64,000 nt of DNA from NCBI GenBank assembly GCA_031769625.1, contig JAUIMM010000003.1:270501-334500 (forward strand), given 5' to 3'. The position numbers were made by a program, and so were the translations under genes. The notes beneath the pieces were generated by a model. That model was not told where the DNA came from and searched no databases. It was given only the letters and a program-made list of their open reading frames with translations. Positions 1 to 11,199 of the stretch are shown piece after piece; position 1 is the stretch's first letter, and each line of letters opens with the position of its first letter. The DNA is from Taudactylus pleione. Lineage: Eukaryota > Chordata > Amphibia > Anura > Myobatrachidae.

Positions 1-3000
1 TCCTAACCATTCCCTCCTAGTGCTTAACCCTAACCGCCCAGTAAGTGTCTAACCCTAACCGTCCTTCCTATTGCCTTACCGCCCAGTAAGTGCCTTACCC
101 TAACCGTCCCTCCTATTGTGTAACCCTAACCATTCCCTCCTAGTGCTTCACCCTAACCACCCAGTAAGTACCTAAACCTAACCGTCCTTCTTAATGCCTA
201 ACCGCCCAGTAAGTGCCTTCCACTAACCGTCCCTCCTACTGCCTAACACTAAGCATTCCCTCCTAGTGCCTAAACGCCCACTATATGCCTAACCCTTACC
301 GTCCTTCCTAATGCCTAACCGCCCAGTAAGTGCCTTTCCCTACCTGTCCCTCCTAATGCCTAACCCTAACCATTCCCTCCTAGTGCTTAACCCTAACTGC
401 CCAGTAAGTGCCTAACCCTAACTGTCTTCCTAATGCCTATCCCTAACTGCCCAGTAAGTGCCTAACCCTAACCGTTCCCTCCTAGTGCCTAACCCTAACC
501 ATTCCCTCCTAGTGCCTAACCTTAACCATTCCCTCCTAGTGCTTAACCCTAACCGCCCAGTAAGTGCCTAACCCTTACCGCCTTCCTAATGCCTATCCCT
601 AACTGCCCAGTAAGTGCCTAACCTTAACCGTTCCCTCCTAGTGCCTAACCCTAACCATTCCCTCCTAGTGCCTAACCGTAACCATTCCCTCCTAGTGCTT
701 AACCGTAACCGCCTAGTAAGTGCCTAACCCTAACCATCTTCCTAATGCCTATCCCTAACCGCCCAGTAAGTGCCTAACCCTAACCGTCCTTCCTATTGCC
801 TTACCGCCCAGTAAGTGCCTTACGCTACCCGTCCCTCCTATTGCTTAACCCTAACCATTTCCTCCTAGTGCTTAACCCTAACCACCCAGTAAGTGCCTAA
901 CTCTAACCGTCCTTCCTAATGCCTAACCGCCCAGTAAGTGCTTTTCCCTACCCGTCCCTCCTAATGCCTAATCCTAACCATTCCCTCCTAGTGCTTAACC
1001 CTAACCGCCCAGTAAGTGTCTAACCCTAACCGTCCTTCCTATTGCCTTACCGCCCAGTAAGTGCCTTACCCTAACCGTCCCTCCTATTGTGTAACCCTAA
1101 CCATTCCCTCCTAGTGCTTAACCCTAACCACCCAGTAAATGCCTAACCCTTACCGTCCTTCCTAATGCCTAACCGCCTATTAAGGGCCTTTCCCTACCTG
1201 TCCCTCCTATTGCGTAACCCTAACCATTCCCTCCTAGTGCCTAACCCTAACCATTCCCTCCTAGTGCTTAACCCAAACCGCCCAGTAAGTGCCTAACCCT
1301 AACCGTCTTCCTAATGCCTATCCCTAACCGCCCAGTAAGTGTCTAACCCTAACCTTCCTTCCTATTGCCTTATCTCCCAGTATGTGCCTTGCCCTAACCG
1401 TCCCTCCTATTGCGTAACCCTAACCATTCCCTCCTAGTGCTTAACAACCACCCAGTAAGTGCCTAACCCTAACCGTCCTTCTTAATGCCTATCCGCCCAG
1501 TAAGTGCCTAACCGTAACCGTCCTTCTTAATGCCTAACCGCCCAGTAAGTACCTTCCCCTACCCGTCTCTCCTATTGCCTAACCCTAACCATTCCCTCCT
1601 AGTGCCTAACCGCCCAGTAAATTCCTAACCCTTACCGTCCTTCCTAATGCATAACCGCCCAGTAAGTGCCTTTCCCTACCCGTCCCTCCTAATGTCCAAC
1701 CCTAACCATTCCCTCCTAGTGCTTAACCCTAACCGCCCAGTAAGTGCCTAACCCTAACCGTCTTCCTAATGCCTATCCCTAACCGCCCAGTAAGTGCCTA
1801 ACCCTAACCGTCTTCCTAATGCCTATTCCTAACTGCCCAGTAAGTGCCGAACCCTAACCGTTCCCTCCTAGTGCCTAACCCTAACCATTCCCTCCTAGTG
1901 CCTAACCCTAACCGTCTTCCTATTGCCTATCCCTAACTGCCCAGTAAGTTCCTAACCCTATCCGTTTCCGTCTAGTGCCTAACCCTAACCATTCCCTCCA
2001 AGTGCCTAACCCTAACCATTCCCTCCTAGTGCTTGACCCTAACCGCCCATTAAGTGCCTAACCCTAACCGTCCTTCCTGTTGCCTTACCGCCCAGTAAGT
2101 GCCTTCCCCTAATTGTCCCTCCTATTGCCTAACCCTAACCATTCCCTCCTAGTGCTTAACCCTAACCACCCAGTAAGTGCCTAACCCTAACCGTCCTTCT
2201 TAATGCCTAACCGCCTAGTAAGTGCCTTCCCCTACTCATCCCTCCTATTGCCTAACCCTAACCATTCCCTCCTAGTGGCTAACCGCCCAGTAAATGCCTA
2301 ACCCTTACCGTCCTTCCTAATGCCTAACTTCCCAGTAAGTGCCGAACCCTAACCGTTCCCTCCTAGTGCCTAACCCTAACCATTCCCTCCTAGTGCTTAA
2401 CCCTAACCGTCCAGTAAGTGCCTAACCCTTACCGTCTACCTAATGCATATCCCTAACCGCCCAGTAAATGCCTAACCCTAACCGTCCTTAATGCCTAACC
2501 GCCCAGTAAGTACCTAACCCTAACCGTCCCTACTATTGCGTAACCCTAACCATTCCCTCCTAGTGCTTAACCTTAACCACCCAGTAAGTGCCTAACCCTA
2601 ACCGTCCTTCTTAATGCCTAACCGCCCAGTAAGTGCCTTCCCCTTCCCGTCCCTTCTATTGCCTAACCCTAACCATTCCCTCATAGTGCCTAACCGCCCA
2701 GTAAATGCCTAACCCTTACCGTCCTTCCTGATCCCTAACCGCCCAGTAAGTGTCTTTCCCTACCCGTCCCTCCTAATGCCTATCCCTAACCATTCCCTCC
2801 TAGTGCTTAACCCTAACTGCCCAGTAAGTGCCTAACCCTAACCGTCTTCCTAATGCCTATCCCTAACCGCCCAGTAAGTGCCTAACTCTAACCGTCTTCC
2901 TAATGCCTATCCCTAACCGCCCAGTAAGTGCCGAACCCTAACCGTTCCCTCCTAGTGCCTAACCCTAACCATTCCCTCCTAGTGCTTAACCGTAACCGGC

Positions 3001-3735
3001 CAGTAAGTGCTTAACCCTAACCGTCTTCCTAATGCCTATCCCTAACCACCCAGTAAGTGCCTAACCCTAACTGTCCCTCCTATTGCGTAACCCTTCCTAT
3101 TGCCTTACCGCCCAGTAAGTGCCTTACCCTAACTGTCCCTCCTATTGCGTAACCCTAACCATTCCCTCCTAGTGCTTAACCCTAACCACCCAGTAAGTGC
3201 CTAACCCTAACCGTCCTTCTTAATGCCTAACCACCCAGTAAGTGCCTTACCCTAACCGTCCCTCCTATTGCCTAACCCTAACCATTCCCTCCTAATGCCT
3301 AACCGCCCAGTAAGTGCCTTTCCCTACCCGTCCCTCCTAATGCCTAACCCTAACCATTCCTTCCTAGATCTTAACCATAACCGCCCAGTAAGTGCCTAAC
3401 CCTAACCGTCTTCCTAATGCCTATCCCTAACTGCCCAGTAAGTGCATAGCCCTAACCATTCCCTCCTAGTGCCTAACCCTAACAGCCCAGTAAGTGCCTA
3501 ACCCTAACCGTCTTCCTAATGCCTATCCCTAACTGCCCAGTAAGTGCATAACCCTAACCATTCCCTCCTAGTGCCTAACCCTAACAGCCCAGTAGGTGCC
3601 TAACCGCCCAGTAAGTGCCTTTACCTACCCGTCCCTCCTAATGCCTAACCCTAACCATTCCTTCCTAGATCTTAACCATAACCGCCCAGTAAGTGCCTAA
3701 CCCTAACCGTCCTTCCTAATGCCTAACCCTAACCT
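1..3735. repeat. Telomere-like degenerate minisatellite array
   Basis: A tandem array truncated by the window start. Units of about 19-27 bp alternate between two types. Both begin with a TAACCCTAACC-like core. One continues with CGCCCAGTAAGTGCC and the other with a C-rich TTCCCTCCTAGTGC-type tail; some units lose the core. The cores resemble vertebrate telomere repeat on the C-rich strand, but the unit is not a pure hexamer, so this is not a plain telomere. The same unit types occur in reverse orientation at 32683-33370 inside a transposon-like element, and a looser version occurs at 61640-61850. The array probably expanded from such an element (inference). Confidence 0.9.
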
Positions 3736-3756
3736 CAAACGGATCCCTCTCCCGAA

Positions 3757-3865
3757 GCTTTTGCCCTTCTGCTCCACGGGAGGTTTCTGTCCTCCCTGAG
3801 CTCGACCTTAGGACACCTGCTTTATGGTTTGACAGGTGTACCGCCCCAGTCAAACTCCCCACCTG
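3757..3865 (-). pseudogene. 28S rRNA fragment (antisense, degenerate)
   Basis: Read on the minus strand, this is the conserved 3' part of 28S rRNA that contains the segments GGGGAGTTTGACTGGGGCGG, ACACCTGTCAAAC, CAGGACAGAAACCTCCCGTG and GAGCAGAAGGGCAAAAGC. It differs from the functional sequence by an inserted base near the GAGCTC segment and by changes in the normally invariant stretch before CAGGTGTCCTAAGG, so it is a non-functional copy. Similarity stops abruptly on both sides: at the satellite and GGATCC-containing junction on the left, and at a novel sequence after 3865. It could be a retrotransposed rRNA piece or part of a 28S-derived SINE. Confidence 0.85.
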
Positions 3866-5101
3866 ATGGAGTTAGCTGACGGGGCCAAGCTCCAGAATGC
3901 ATCGCACTCCGGATCTTTGGTAAATTTGGCTTAAATGCAGCCCCCATAGAATCCTATAGGGGCTGCAGCAGATACTGTATCTCCAATATCTGGTTAAATA
4001 CATTTTGGGGATACTTATTATTTGCTTCTGCTCCCCCCCCCCCAAATACTGGTGTTTTCTGGGGATATCCAGCAAATAATAATTGATAAATAAGACCCGA
4101 TATCATGTTACTTTATTCTCTATACACTCTTGTATTTAATACAAATGTCCTTTTTATCCTGCATAGATCTGCTGTCACCAGCTCATACACATACACAGCT
4201 GTACAGTATTGCCAGCTGTTACTAATACTTCCCTACCACACACGCGTTTTCCCCGCCACCACCGAGCGATCGGATAGCTCAGTATTTATCCAGTACGTTG
4301 CGGTCAGAGCTGGATCTCTTGTTCGTCATCAGAAAAGACATTTGTGAAATGAATTTGTGTAAGAGTAACACTCATCCCATCTCTCGTTGCAGGTCGCGCC
4401 TCATCTTGACACCTTCGAAAGTGAAAAAGCGCGTCAAAGAGCTTTCAGCGCCCGCCAGTCTGATGCCATCACTCGCCGTGGCCTCCTTGGCCAAGGCATC
4501 TATAATATCAGCTGAGAGTTGGTGCCTGCTGGAATATACTCACAAATACAAATAATTTAATACATTTCTGTGTCCAGACCAATAAAGCAGCTTGTGTTTT
4601 ACAGATATTGTTGTGGAGCAATATTTAAGCCAAAAATCGGTATCCCCATGGTAACCGGCCAACTTGTGGCCGAAATGTAGTCACACAATCAGTTTACGCA
4701 TCTCACTGGCAAACCTTGCTGGTCCAATTCTCTTCATCCCAGGTTATTTCGCCCTCCGTGTCCCAGAGAGTATGAATGTCCATTGACCCCCTTCTCTGCC
4801 CACTTTCTCCAGACCGGGCATCTGGCGAGAGGGCCAAACAAGTAAATCACAAGTCACACAATAAAGGGCATTTATTCAAACTGTTCTACGTGTATGTGTG
4901 TAGAAAAATAGATGTTGCTCATGACAACCAATCGGATTCGTTTGCATTGTGCTGTTTGGGAAATGAAAGCTAAAATGTTATTGGTCGCTTTGGACAACAC
5001 AATTTTCTTTCCCCCACAGTTAGCACTGGGTCATTTTTTGGAAGCGTCCTGGTAGTCAGAGATCGTATATGTACACAGGCCAATGTGATCACCATCTAGA
5101 G
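3866..5101. other. Non-coding interval, no gene seen
   Basis: No convincing reading frame or RNA gene. A short C-run lies near 4034. The sequence has the look of old interspersed repeat around 3880-4080 and of otherwise unremarkable intergenic DNA. Confidence 0.5.
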
Positions 5102-5266
5102 CAGGGGTTCCCAACCACTGTCCTCAAGGTACACTAACAGTCCAGGTTTTAAGAATAGCCATACTTGAGCGCAGGCATCTTAATTAGTACCATCTGTGCT
5201 TTAGCAAGGATATTACCAAAACCAGGACTGTTAGTGTGCCTTGAGGACCGAGGTTGGGGATCACTG
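5102..5266. mobile_element. hAT-like MITE, 165 bp
   Basis: Begins CAGGGGTTCCCAACC and ends with the inverted form GGTTGGGGATCACTG. It is bounded by a perfect 8-bp target duplication ATCTAGAG (5094-5101 and 5267-5274). The inverted termini and 8-bp duplication are the hallmarks of hAT-superfamily non-autonomous elements. A related copy sits in BARHL1 intron 1 at 44561-44715. Confidence 0.9.
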
Positions 5267-5284
5267 ATCTAGAGACTAGACTTA

Positions 5285-5586
5285 AGCTAGGTACACACCT
5301 CAGACGGTACAACCCAGAGATGCAGCGAGGAATGTAATGATACACCGCGCGCACCGTACACACTACATGATCCGCCGTACGACGGCACGATGTATCATTA
5401 TGTGCTACATGTAACTACACCGCGCTGTTCATTGAATCATCCCATTGGACATCACAGCGCATCCAGTGTCCCATTCAATGATCGACGGCCGGCAATGACA
5501 GATGGGGCGTACACACTATACGGCGTGTATGATGGATATTGTTCTAATACACATCCGGCGATATATCGTATGGTGTGTACCCAGCT
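5285..5586. mobile_element. Inverted-repeat MITE
   Basis: Termini AGCTAGGTACACAC and GTGTGTACCCAGCT are inverted repeats, flanked by TTA and ATA. The interior is rich in CG-containing palindromic steps. A three-base A/T target is compatible with a PIF/Harbinger-type element, but the duplication is imperfect. A related terminus (GTGTGTACCCAGCTTTA) is present near 35980. Confidence 0.7.
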
Positions 5587-5684
5587 ATACTCTTTGTCGG
5601 GAAATGTAAAAGGACTATGCACTGTTGTACACCCTTATGTTCTAGTGTATATAATCAATTCGATTTCTCTCTCGAGCGCACATA

Positions 5685-6283
5685 GGGCCTGATTCAGAGC
5701 CGTTCGCTATTTGCGGTCGTTCGTTCAATAACAAGGGGCGGCTATTCAAATGATCCGTTCGCAAATTGCAGTCTGTTCACACCTCTAAGTCTAAACGAGC
5801 GAGCAAAACATACGCTCGTTTATTTGTTAAAAACGCCCCCTGGCCGCTCGCACCATACGTCATGTCCGCTATTTATTAGATTAATCGAGTACATCGACCA
5901 GCGTATGAACTGCTCGCTATTCTTGTGGTTGGTTTTTGCTACCACAATCTTGCGAGCAGTTCTGGCTATAAAATAACCCAGTGACGTGGTCAATGACGCT
6001 GCTGTATTAATTATGCACACCCATAAAACGCCCGTTTTGACCTTTAAGCACGCCTGCGATCGGATCTCCACTCCCCATTTTCAAGCACCTTCCCCTGTTA
6101 CCACCCACATACGCCTCATTCTGTCACTCAAAATAGCAGGCATTCGCTATATTGCGAGCACATGAATTTCGGCCGCACTGACTGGTTCGCGCATGCGTAT
6201 AACGATCCGTACGCATGCGCAGATGTGCGAACATCGCTCGGAACGAGCGTACTGCCGCTAGCGAGTGGCTCTGAATGAGGGCC
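5685..6283. mobile_element. Harbinger-like MITE family A, copy 1
   Basis: About 600 bp, starting GGGCCTGATTCAGAGCCG and ending with its inverted complement (slightly mutated: CTCTGAATGAGGGCC). Flanked by a 3-bp duplication ATA (5682-5684, 6284-6286). The interior contains the family signature TAGATTAATCGAGTACATCG. Other copies are at 17980, 21785 and 56259. No transposase coding sequence is present. The G-rich terminus and 3-bp target fit PIF/Harbinger; assignment to superfamily is inference. Confidence 0.85.
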
Positions 6284-6534
6284 ATAGTTGTATACATAAA
6301 ATCAGTCTCTATTTATTCTGATTAACCCAAAACACACCTACAGTATATAGCTATATAAAAAATGGTGTCATATACAACACTTAAATATAAAATTAAGACC
6401 AAAATACAAGAATGATAAGTATTACTGTGGTATAATCTTATAATCCATTTCCTTTGTATGAGTTTATAAGCACATGGAGAGATACGTTATTTGTGTCTTT
6501 AATACGTTATTTGTCTCTGAAAACAAGTGTCTAA

Positions 6535-6840
6535 TGGGCCCCATACACAGTGCGATATGCACCTTGCGATGCGACGGCCGACTAATCGGGCAGTCCCCAC
6601 ACACGGAGCGATCCGGTGGCCGACCGCCCGATATGCCAGCGCCCCCTCTCCCACCCGCATAGCGCTACATGGGATCGTTCGTCGATCCCCCAGATCAATT
6701 AAGCAGAAAGATCTGGAGGAGGACGCGCGACCCCAGGGGAGGGCGCAGCGGATAATATCATGCCCTGCACGGCACGATATAGCAGCAATATAGTTCAAAA
6801 CCGTTGGATCGACTGCTATATCGGTCCCTGTGTGGGGGCC
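6535..6840. mobile_element. Inverted-repeat MITE (GGGCCCCATACAC ends)
   Basis: Left terminus TGGGCCCCATACACAG and right terminus CTGTGTGGGGGCC are inverted repeats, flanked by TAA/TTA. The interior is GC-rich with CGATC-type short palindromes. Element boundaries are good to a few bases. Similar termini (GGCCCCCATACATCAG) bound the foldback at 57324-57517. Confidence 0.7.
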
Positions 6841-6968
6841 TTATGTCCGGGGAACTGAAGCAGGGGAATTAGATGAGCCTCCGTATCTTGGATTCAAAAA
6901 GAAACATTGTTACTTCTAATGTATCTTTTATCTGCTCCTAAGAGGACGTTATTCGTAGTCTGTACTGA

Positions 6969-7475
6969 GGAGCGGATTCAGCAAGGATTGCAGTTGCTTA
7001 TACACGCGCTATCGGCCGATTGTTGCGTTCAGCGCGTGTGCAAACCAGTCGTTGCGATCGGGTGACCACGCAGACCCATCGCATAGTGATTGACAGGAAG
7101 TGGCGTTTGTGGGTGGTAGCGGGGGGGGGCTGTGATTGGCCGAACGCGGGTGCGCCGGTGCATTTCAACACTGTTGCATAGGCGTGCATAAATTATCCCC
7201 TGCGATGCCATACGCAGCCCTGAGGTCTCATAGCGTGCGCTGAAGTAAGCAATTCCTGTATAAGGTCTGACCTGCCTTAACTGTGCGAGTAGGTCCGATG
7301 TTACTCGATTGTATTGATGTTTTCGCAGTCTTGCTAACCATTACGGATGTGCATGTAAAGTAAAGTGGGCATCCTTGTGTAGTGCTGCGCCAGCATTGCG
7401 ATCGCTATGGATTAGCTTACAATCACACTGAACTGCGTGCGTACGCTATATTGCGATCCGTAGTGAATCAGGACC
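6969..7475. mobile_element. Harbinger-like MITE family C copy
   Basis: Starts GGAGCGGATTCAGCAAGG and ends ATCCGTAGTGAATCAGGACC, a diverged inverted pair. The interior matches the copy at 58228-58745 in segments such as CCGATTGTTGCGT and GTGGGTGGT. No coding capacity. The flanking 3-bp duplication is not preserved. Confidence 0.75.
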
Positions 7476-7783
7476 AGGGTCCGGATCTCGGCGCAGCCGT
7501 ACCTCCAGCTGTCGGGATAATCGCCACCCCGTCTATCGGTGCACATGCGGCCTAGTTAAGCTGGGCGGTCTGCTCCCTGTTTAAGCGGCTGTAGCTGTAT
7601 GGTGTGCCGCTGATGTCTGCCGGTACAGCCGAATGTTAGAGTCCAGCGGACCAGGTTTATTAGTCGCAGTTGAACCAAAAATCTCCCAGGCAGTAAGTGA
7701 TTGGAGCGGTCATCTATTCCCGAGGGACACTGGATACCACCACAGTGATGTCGGCGAGCAGCATTTACTCTTTGCCGGGATTA
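7476..7783. other. Intervening sequence, no gene seen
   Basis: GC-moderate sequence between two MITEs. Only short chance reading frames are present and I recognise no family. Confidence 0.4.
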
Positions 7784-8339
7784 GGGACCTGATTCAGACC
7801 CGCTCGCTAGCAATCGATTGCTTGTTGCTGGCGATGTTTGCAAATGTGTGCATGTATATAGTTCGCAGTGCGCGTGCGCAAACTAGTACGAGCGATCGGG
7901 ATGAGTGACAGGAGAGGCCGTTTGTGGGTGATAACGGGCAGGCCACTAGTAACGGGGGAGTGGAGTTGCGGACGCAGGCGTGCCTGAGTGTTTAAACGCC
8001 ATTTCAGAGGCGTGCATAATTAACAGGCAGCAGCATCGTTCACGTCACCTGGTTGAATTATACACTGCAGGGATCACAGTGCTTGCAGCAGGGTATAGTC
8101 AACCTCAAGCGCTGTGAGCACATCCGATGGTGCTCGATGTACCAATGTTTTCATGCACTTCCTGGAGATGACGTGCGCAAGTGGGCGTCTTATGAATGGC
8201 TGGTGGGCATCTACTTATGCAAAGTGATCGCACGCCAAGACATAGTGGGCGTGCTAATGCCTTGCCGAGCGATCGCCTTCCTTGCTGGGCGTGCACTGGA
8301 TTTGCATACGCTGGGAGCGAGCGACTCTGAATCAGGCCC
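7784..8339. mobile_element. Harbinger-like MITE, mixed family B/C type
   Basis: Starts GGGACCTGATTCAGACCC and ends GACTCTGAATCAGGCCC, flanked by TTA on the left and TAA on the right. The left end resembles family B (GATTCAGACCCGCTCGC), while the interior (bases 7830-8290) is closer to the CG-rich family C. This may be a recombinant or separate subfamily. Confidence 0.75.
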
Positions 8340-8544
8340 TAAATCTTTAACAGTCTCTGAAAACTCGAGGGAACAATCACCGCTGGTCACAGGCTCTCCT
8401 CCATGGATGTCGGCTGGGTAGTGGCTTTGTGACGTTACTGGCCACGTACCGACAAGTTTAGTCATAGGACTTTGTCCGAGAGCATTTTTGCTATTATTAG
8501 AAGGTCAGCAGAGAACTGGTTGGAGAACACTGTTTATAAGTTAT

Positions 8545-9050
8545 ATACACCCATCAGCCATGACATTAAAACCACCTTATTGTGCAAGTCCGCTACATGC
8601 AGCCAATACAGCCCTGACTCGCTGAGGGATGGACTATACAAGACCTCTGAAGGTGTCCTGTGGTATCTGGCACCAAGACGTTAGCAGTAGATCCTTTAAG
8701 TCCAGATCTGATGCTCACGTGCCCGTTGTAGGTGCTTTCTGCAGAAGACATGGGTCAGAATGGGCACTCTGACCGGTCTGTGGCTACGCAGCCTCATTTG
8801 CAACAAGCTGTGATGCCCCGGTGCGTTCTGACATCTTTCTATCATAGCCAGCACTCAATTTCACCAATTTGTTCTACAATATCTCTTCTGTAGGATAGGA
8901 GCAGACGGGCCAGCCTTCGCCCCCCGCGCACATCAATGAGCCTTGGGTGCCCGTCACCATGTCGACGGTTCACCAGTTGTCTGTCCTTTTGTTAGGTACT
9001 AACCACTGTATACAAGAACACACTACAAGACCTGTTTTTATTTATTTATT
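8545..9050 (-). pseudogene. Tc1-like transposase relic, internally deleted
   Basis: Minus-strand translation gives fragments typical of vertebrate Tc1-like transposases. From the high-coordinate side they run in order: a QLVNRRHGDGHPRLID-type stretch, a RGGRRLARL segment, a PVRVPILTHV segment with following basic residues, then directly the C-terminal LKDLLLTSWCQIPQ and RVRAVLAA segments. The catalytic D,D,E region that should lie between the last two groups is missing, with a junction near 8708. Stops and frame changes are present. The low-coordinate end carries the GGTTTTAATGTCATGGCTGAT-type terminus (plus-strand ATCAGCCATGACATTAAAACC). This is a dead, deleted copy. Confidence 0.85.
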
Positions 9051-9109
9051 TATTTTTTCCATGATCAATATTTATCTAAGGTTACATCTGTTGTTCTGCT
9101 TTAGGCTTA

Positions 9110-9427
9110 TGCTGCCCATCCACTAGGCGATTAAACCTAGCGATGGAGCGATAACGACGGTCGTTATCGCTCCATCGCTTGGTAATCGACAACAAATCAG
9201 GCAGTAAAATGTTAAAAACCACCAGCGATGCGCACGCCCGTTGGCCGTTTTTAACATCAATCATCGTCCGAACATGACGGTCAAGCTGACGACCGCCGTC
9301 AAGTTGCCATGTTCGGGGATGATTGATCTGCATACACTGAACGTTCAGTGTATGCACTTCACCCCTAGGGGGACGACGGCGTCGTAATCGTGCCGTCGTC
9401 CCCGCGTCGTGCAGTGGATGGGCAGCA
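9110..9427. mobile_element. Harbinger-like MITE with TTA duplication
   Basis: Inverted termini TGCTGCCCATCCACT and AGTGGATGGGCAGCA are flanked by perfect TTA duplications (9107-9109, 9428-9430). The interior includes a strong hairpin around 9138-9175 in which CGATGGAGCGATAACGAC is followed by its complement. There is no coding sequence. A diverged relative may lie near 17450-17580. Confidence 0.9.
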
Positions 9428-10440
9428 TTAGTGGTTCAATCATGCTTTCACAAAAGAAAATTATGTCAAGCAAAGTAATACGATGTAGTTTAAATACGAA
9501 ACACAACAACCGCCGCGCAATGGGTTAACTGCAGTTGTTTTATTTGATTGTTTTTCCCTTACCTCTAGGTTAACAAGGGGGCTGGAAAATCTTATCACTG
9601 GCTTCTTTGACAGAAAAAGGGTTAATTTGTGTAGTAAGAGACATGTTGAATTTAACGCTGAAGAAAAATAAAACTTAAGTGCCTCAGCCCTATAAAGTAT
9701 TAATGACGGTGGTGTCTGACTTTATCATATTAAAACAAAACACACACAAAAAAAACAGATGCCCAACATCAAAATAGAGACTTATTGTTGCCACAAGCTG
9801 AGCAGCCCATTATCTACAGCATCACTCAAAGAGACCTAACTTATCCTCCGAAGTTGTGTTCTCCTAAAAACCCGCTGCATTATAAAGCTATTCCTCTTTC
9901 CCGTGCCTGAGGGGCCCCATGAAGCATTGTAAAGTGGCACATTGCAGTCATTCAGAATGCTTAAGGGATTTCATTTAGCAATCGGAAGACATCTATATAA
10001 AGACGGGAATCGGGCTGATAACTAAGTCCTTGGGCTCAGTTACTAAAATCTCACAGGCTGCAAAACTGGGGCAAAATCTCAGTCCCAAACAAAAGCCTGC
10101 TTATCCACAGGCGAGGAATCCCACTGCGATCAATTGACGGCCATCTTGTTCACCGGAAATTCCTTCATGAATTCTGCTGTGCAGAACATTGCAGTGCGGT
10201 CCCTCTTGTTAACACCGGGGCCAGATTAAACAATGGGGCGGATGGGACTACAGCTCCAGCCCTCACATTAAAATAGGCCCATCATCCTGGAAGCCCGACG
10301 ATGACCAGCCACCCATCTGGCCACACGGCCGGCCATAAATCATGTGTATTAAAACTGTATCTCTATTTTCCTCACATAATTATGCTATTTTTATGCTTTT
10401 ACATATTTAGGGAGACATTTTGACTGATAGTGTAGAAGGT
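9428..10440. other. Low-repeat intergenic interval
   Basis: About 1 kb with no recognisable transposon ends, balanced composition and no gene-like frame. It includes a run near 10130-10220 (CGGAAATTCCTTCATGAATT and following) that reads like slowly evolving non-coding DNA. Whether it is conserved cannot be judged from one sequence. Confidence 0.4.
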
Positions 10441-10445
10441 ACATG

Positions 10446-10612
10446 GCACTGGCCACACCCACACATCATTGGTCACACCCACACAGCACTGGTCACACCC
10501 ACACATCATTGGTCACACCCACACAGCACTGGCCACAGCCACACATCATTGGTCACACCCACACATCATTGGTCACACCCACACAACACTGGCCACACCC
10601 ACACCGCACTGG
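10446..10612. repeat. 20-bp minisatellite
   Basis: About eight tandem units of TCATTGGTCACACCCACACA and its variant GCACTGGTCACACCCACACA, alternating. The 20-bp period gives repetitive chance reading frames (His/Thr rich) that are not genes. Confidence 0.9.
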
Positions 10613-11199
10613 TAACACTCCCTGTGCTTCTCATAATAGGCCCTTGATCATTTCCACCCCCAAACCCGTGTGGCCCTTTGTCCAGCCCTGGTCAGCACAA
10701 CACCCTGAAGGGCCTGTGATGCTTTTCCACTGTTAAAGCGAAAGGCTCCATTATTTTAAGTAGAGATTTGCACCTTCAGATGACTTTAACGTGTTTGCTC
10801 GTAAATGCTCCAATTCAGTTTTTTTGTAATAATCTTCTTTCTCATGTTCTTTATATCATCGGGTAAAGCTGCATATTATTACTTGGCCCTTGATATGACG
10901 CTGCACCTGTGAGCGCTCGGCACTGAATGACAAAGTTATGTATTTAGTAAATGTTACAGGAAGGCGCGAGAATACGTCCTCTACATCCGTTTAATAAATT
11001 AATTGCCAAATTTTCTTAATACAATTTATCCCTTTTATCGGTTCTGCTAGAATTTAGATGCTTCCACTATCGCCAGAAGCGTCAAAATGGATGTCCTGTG
11101 CCTGCGTTACTCCGAGCAAAGGCCTCATATTACAGCAATATTTAAAACATTTTCCTGTTTGTTTTCTGCTGTGAAAATATGCTAATGTCTGCAATCACA
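10613..11199. other. Low-repeat intergenic interval
   Basis: AT-rich single-copy-looking DNA with no transposon termini and no gene-like frame. It could include regulatory sequence but nothing in it proves this. Confidence 0.35.

Noticed and set aside
1..3735. True telomere or chromosome end
   Set aside because: Units are longer and more complex than TTAGGG hexamers, the sequence continues past the array, and the same repeat occurs inside an interstitial element.
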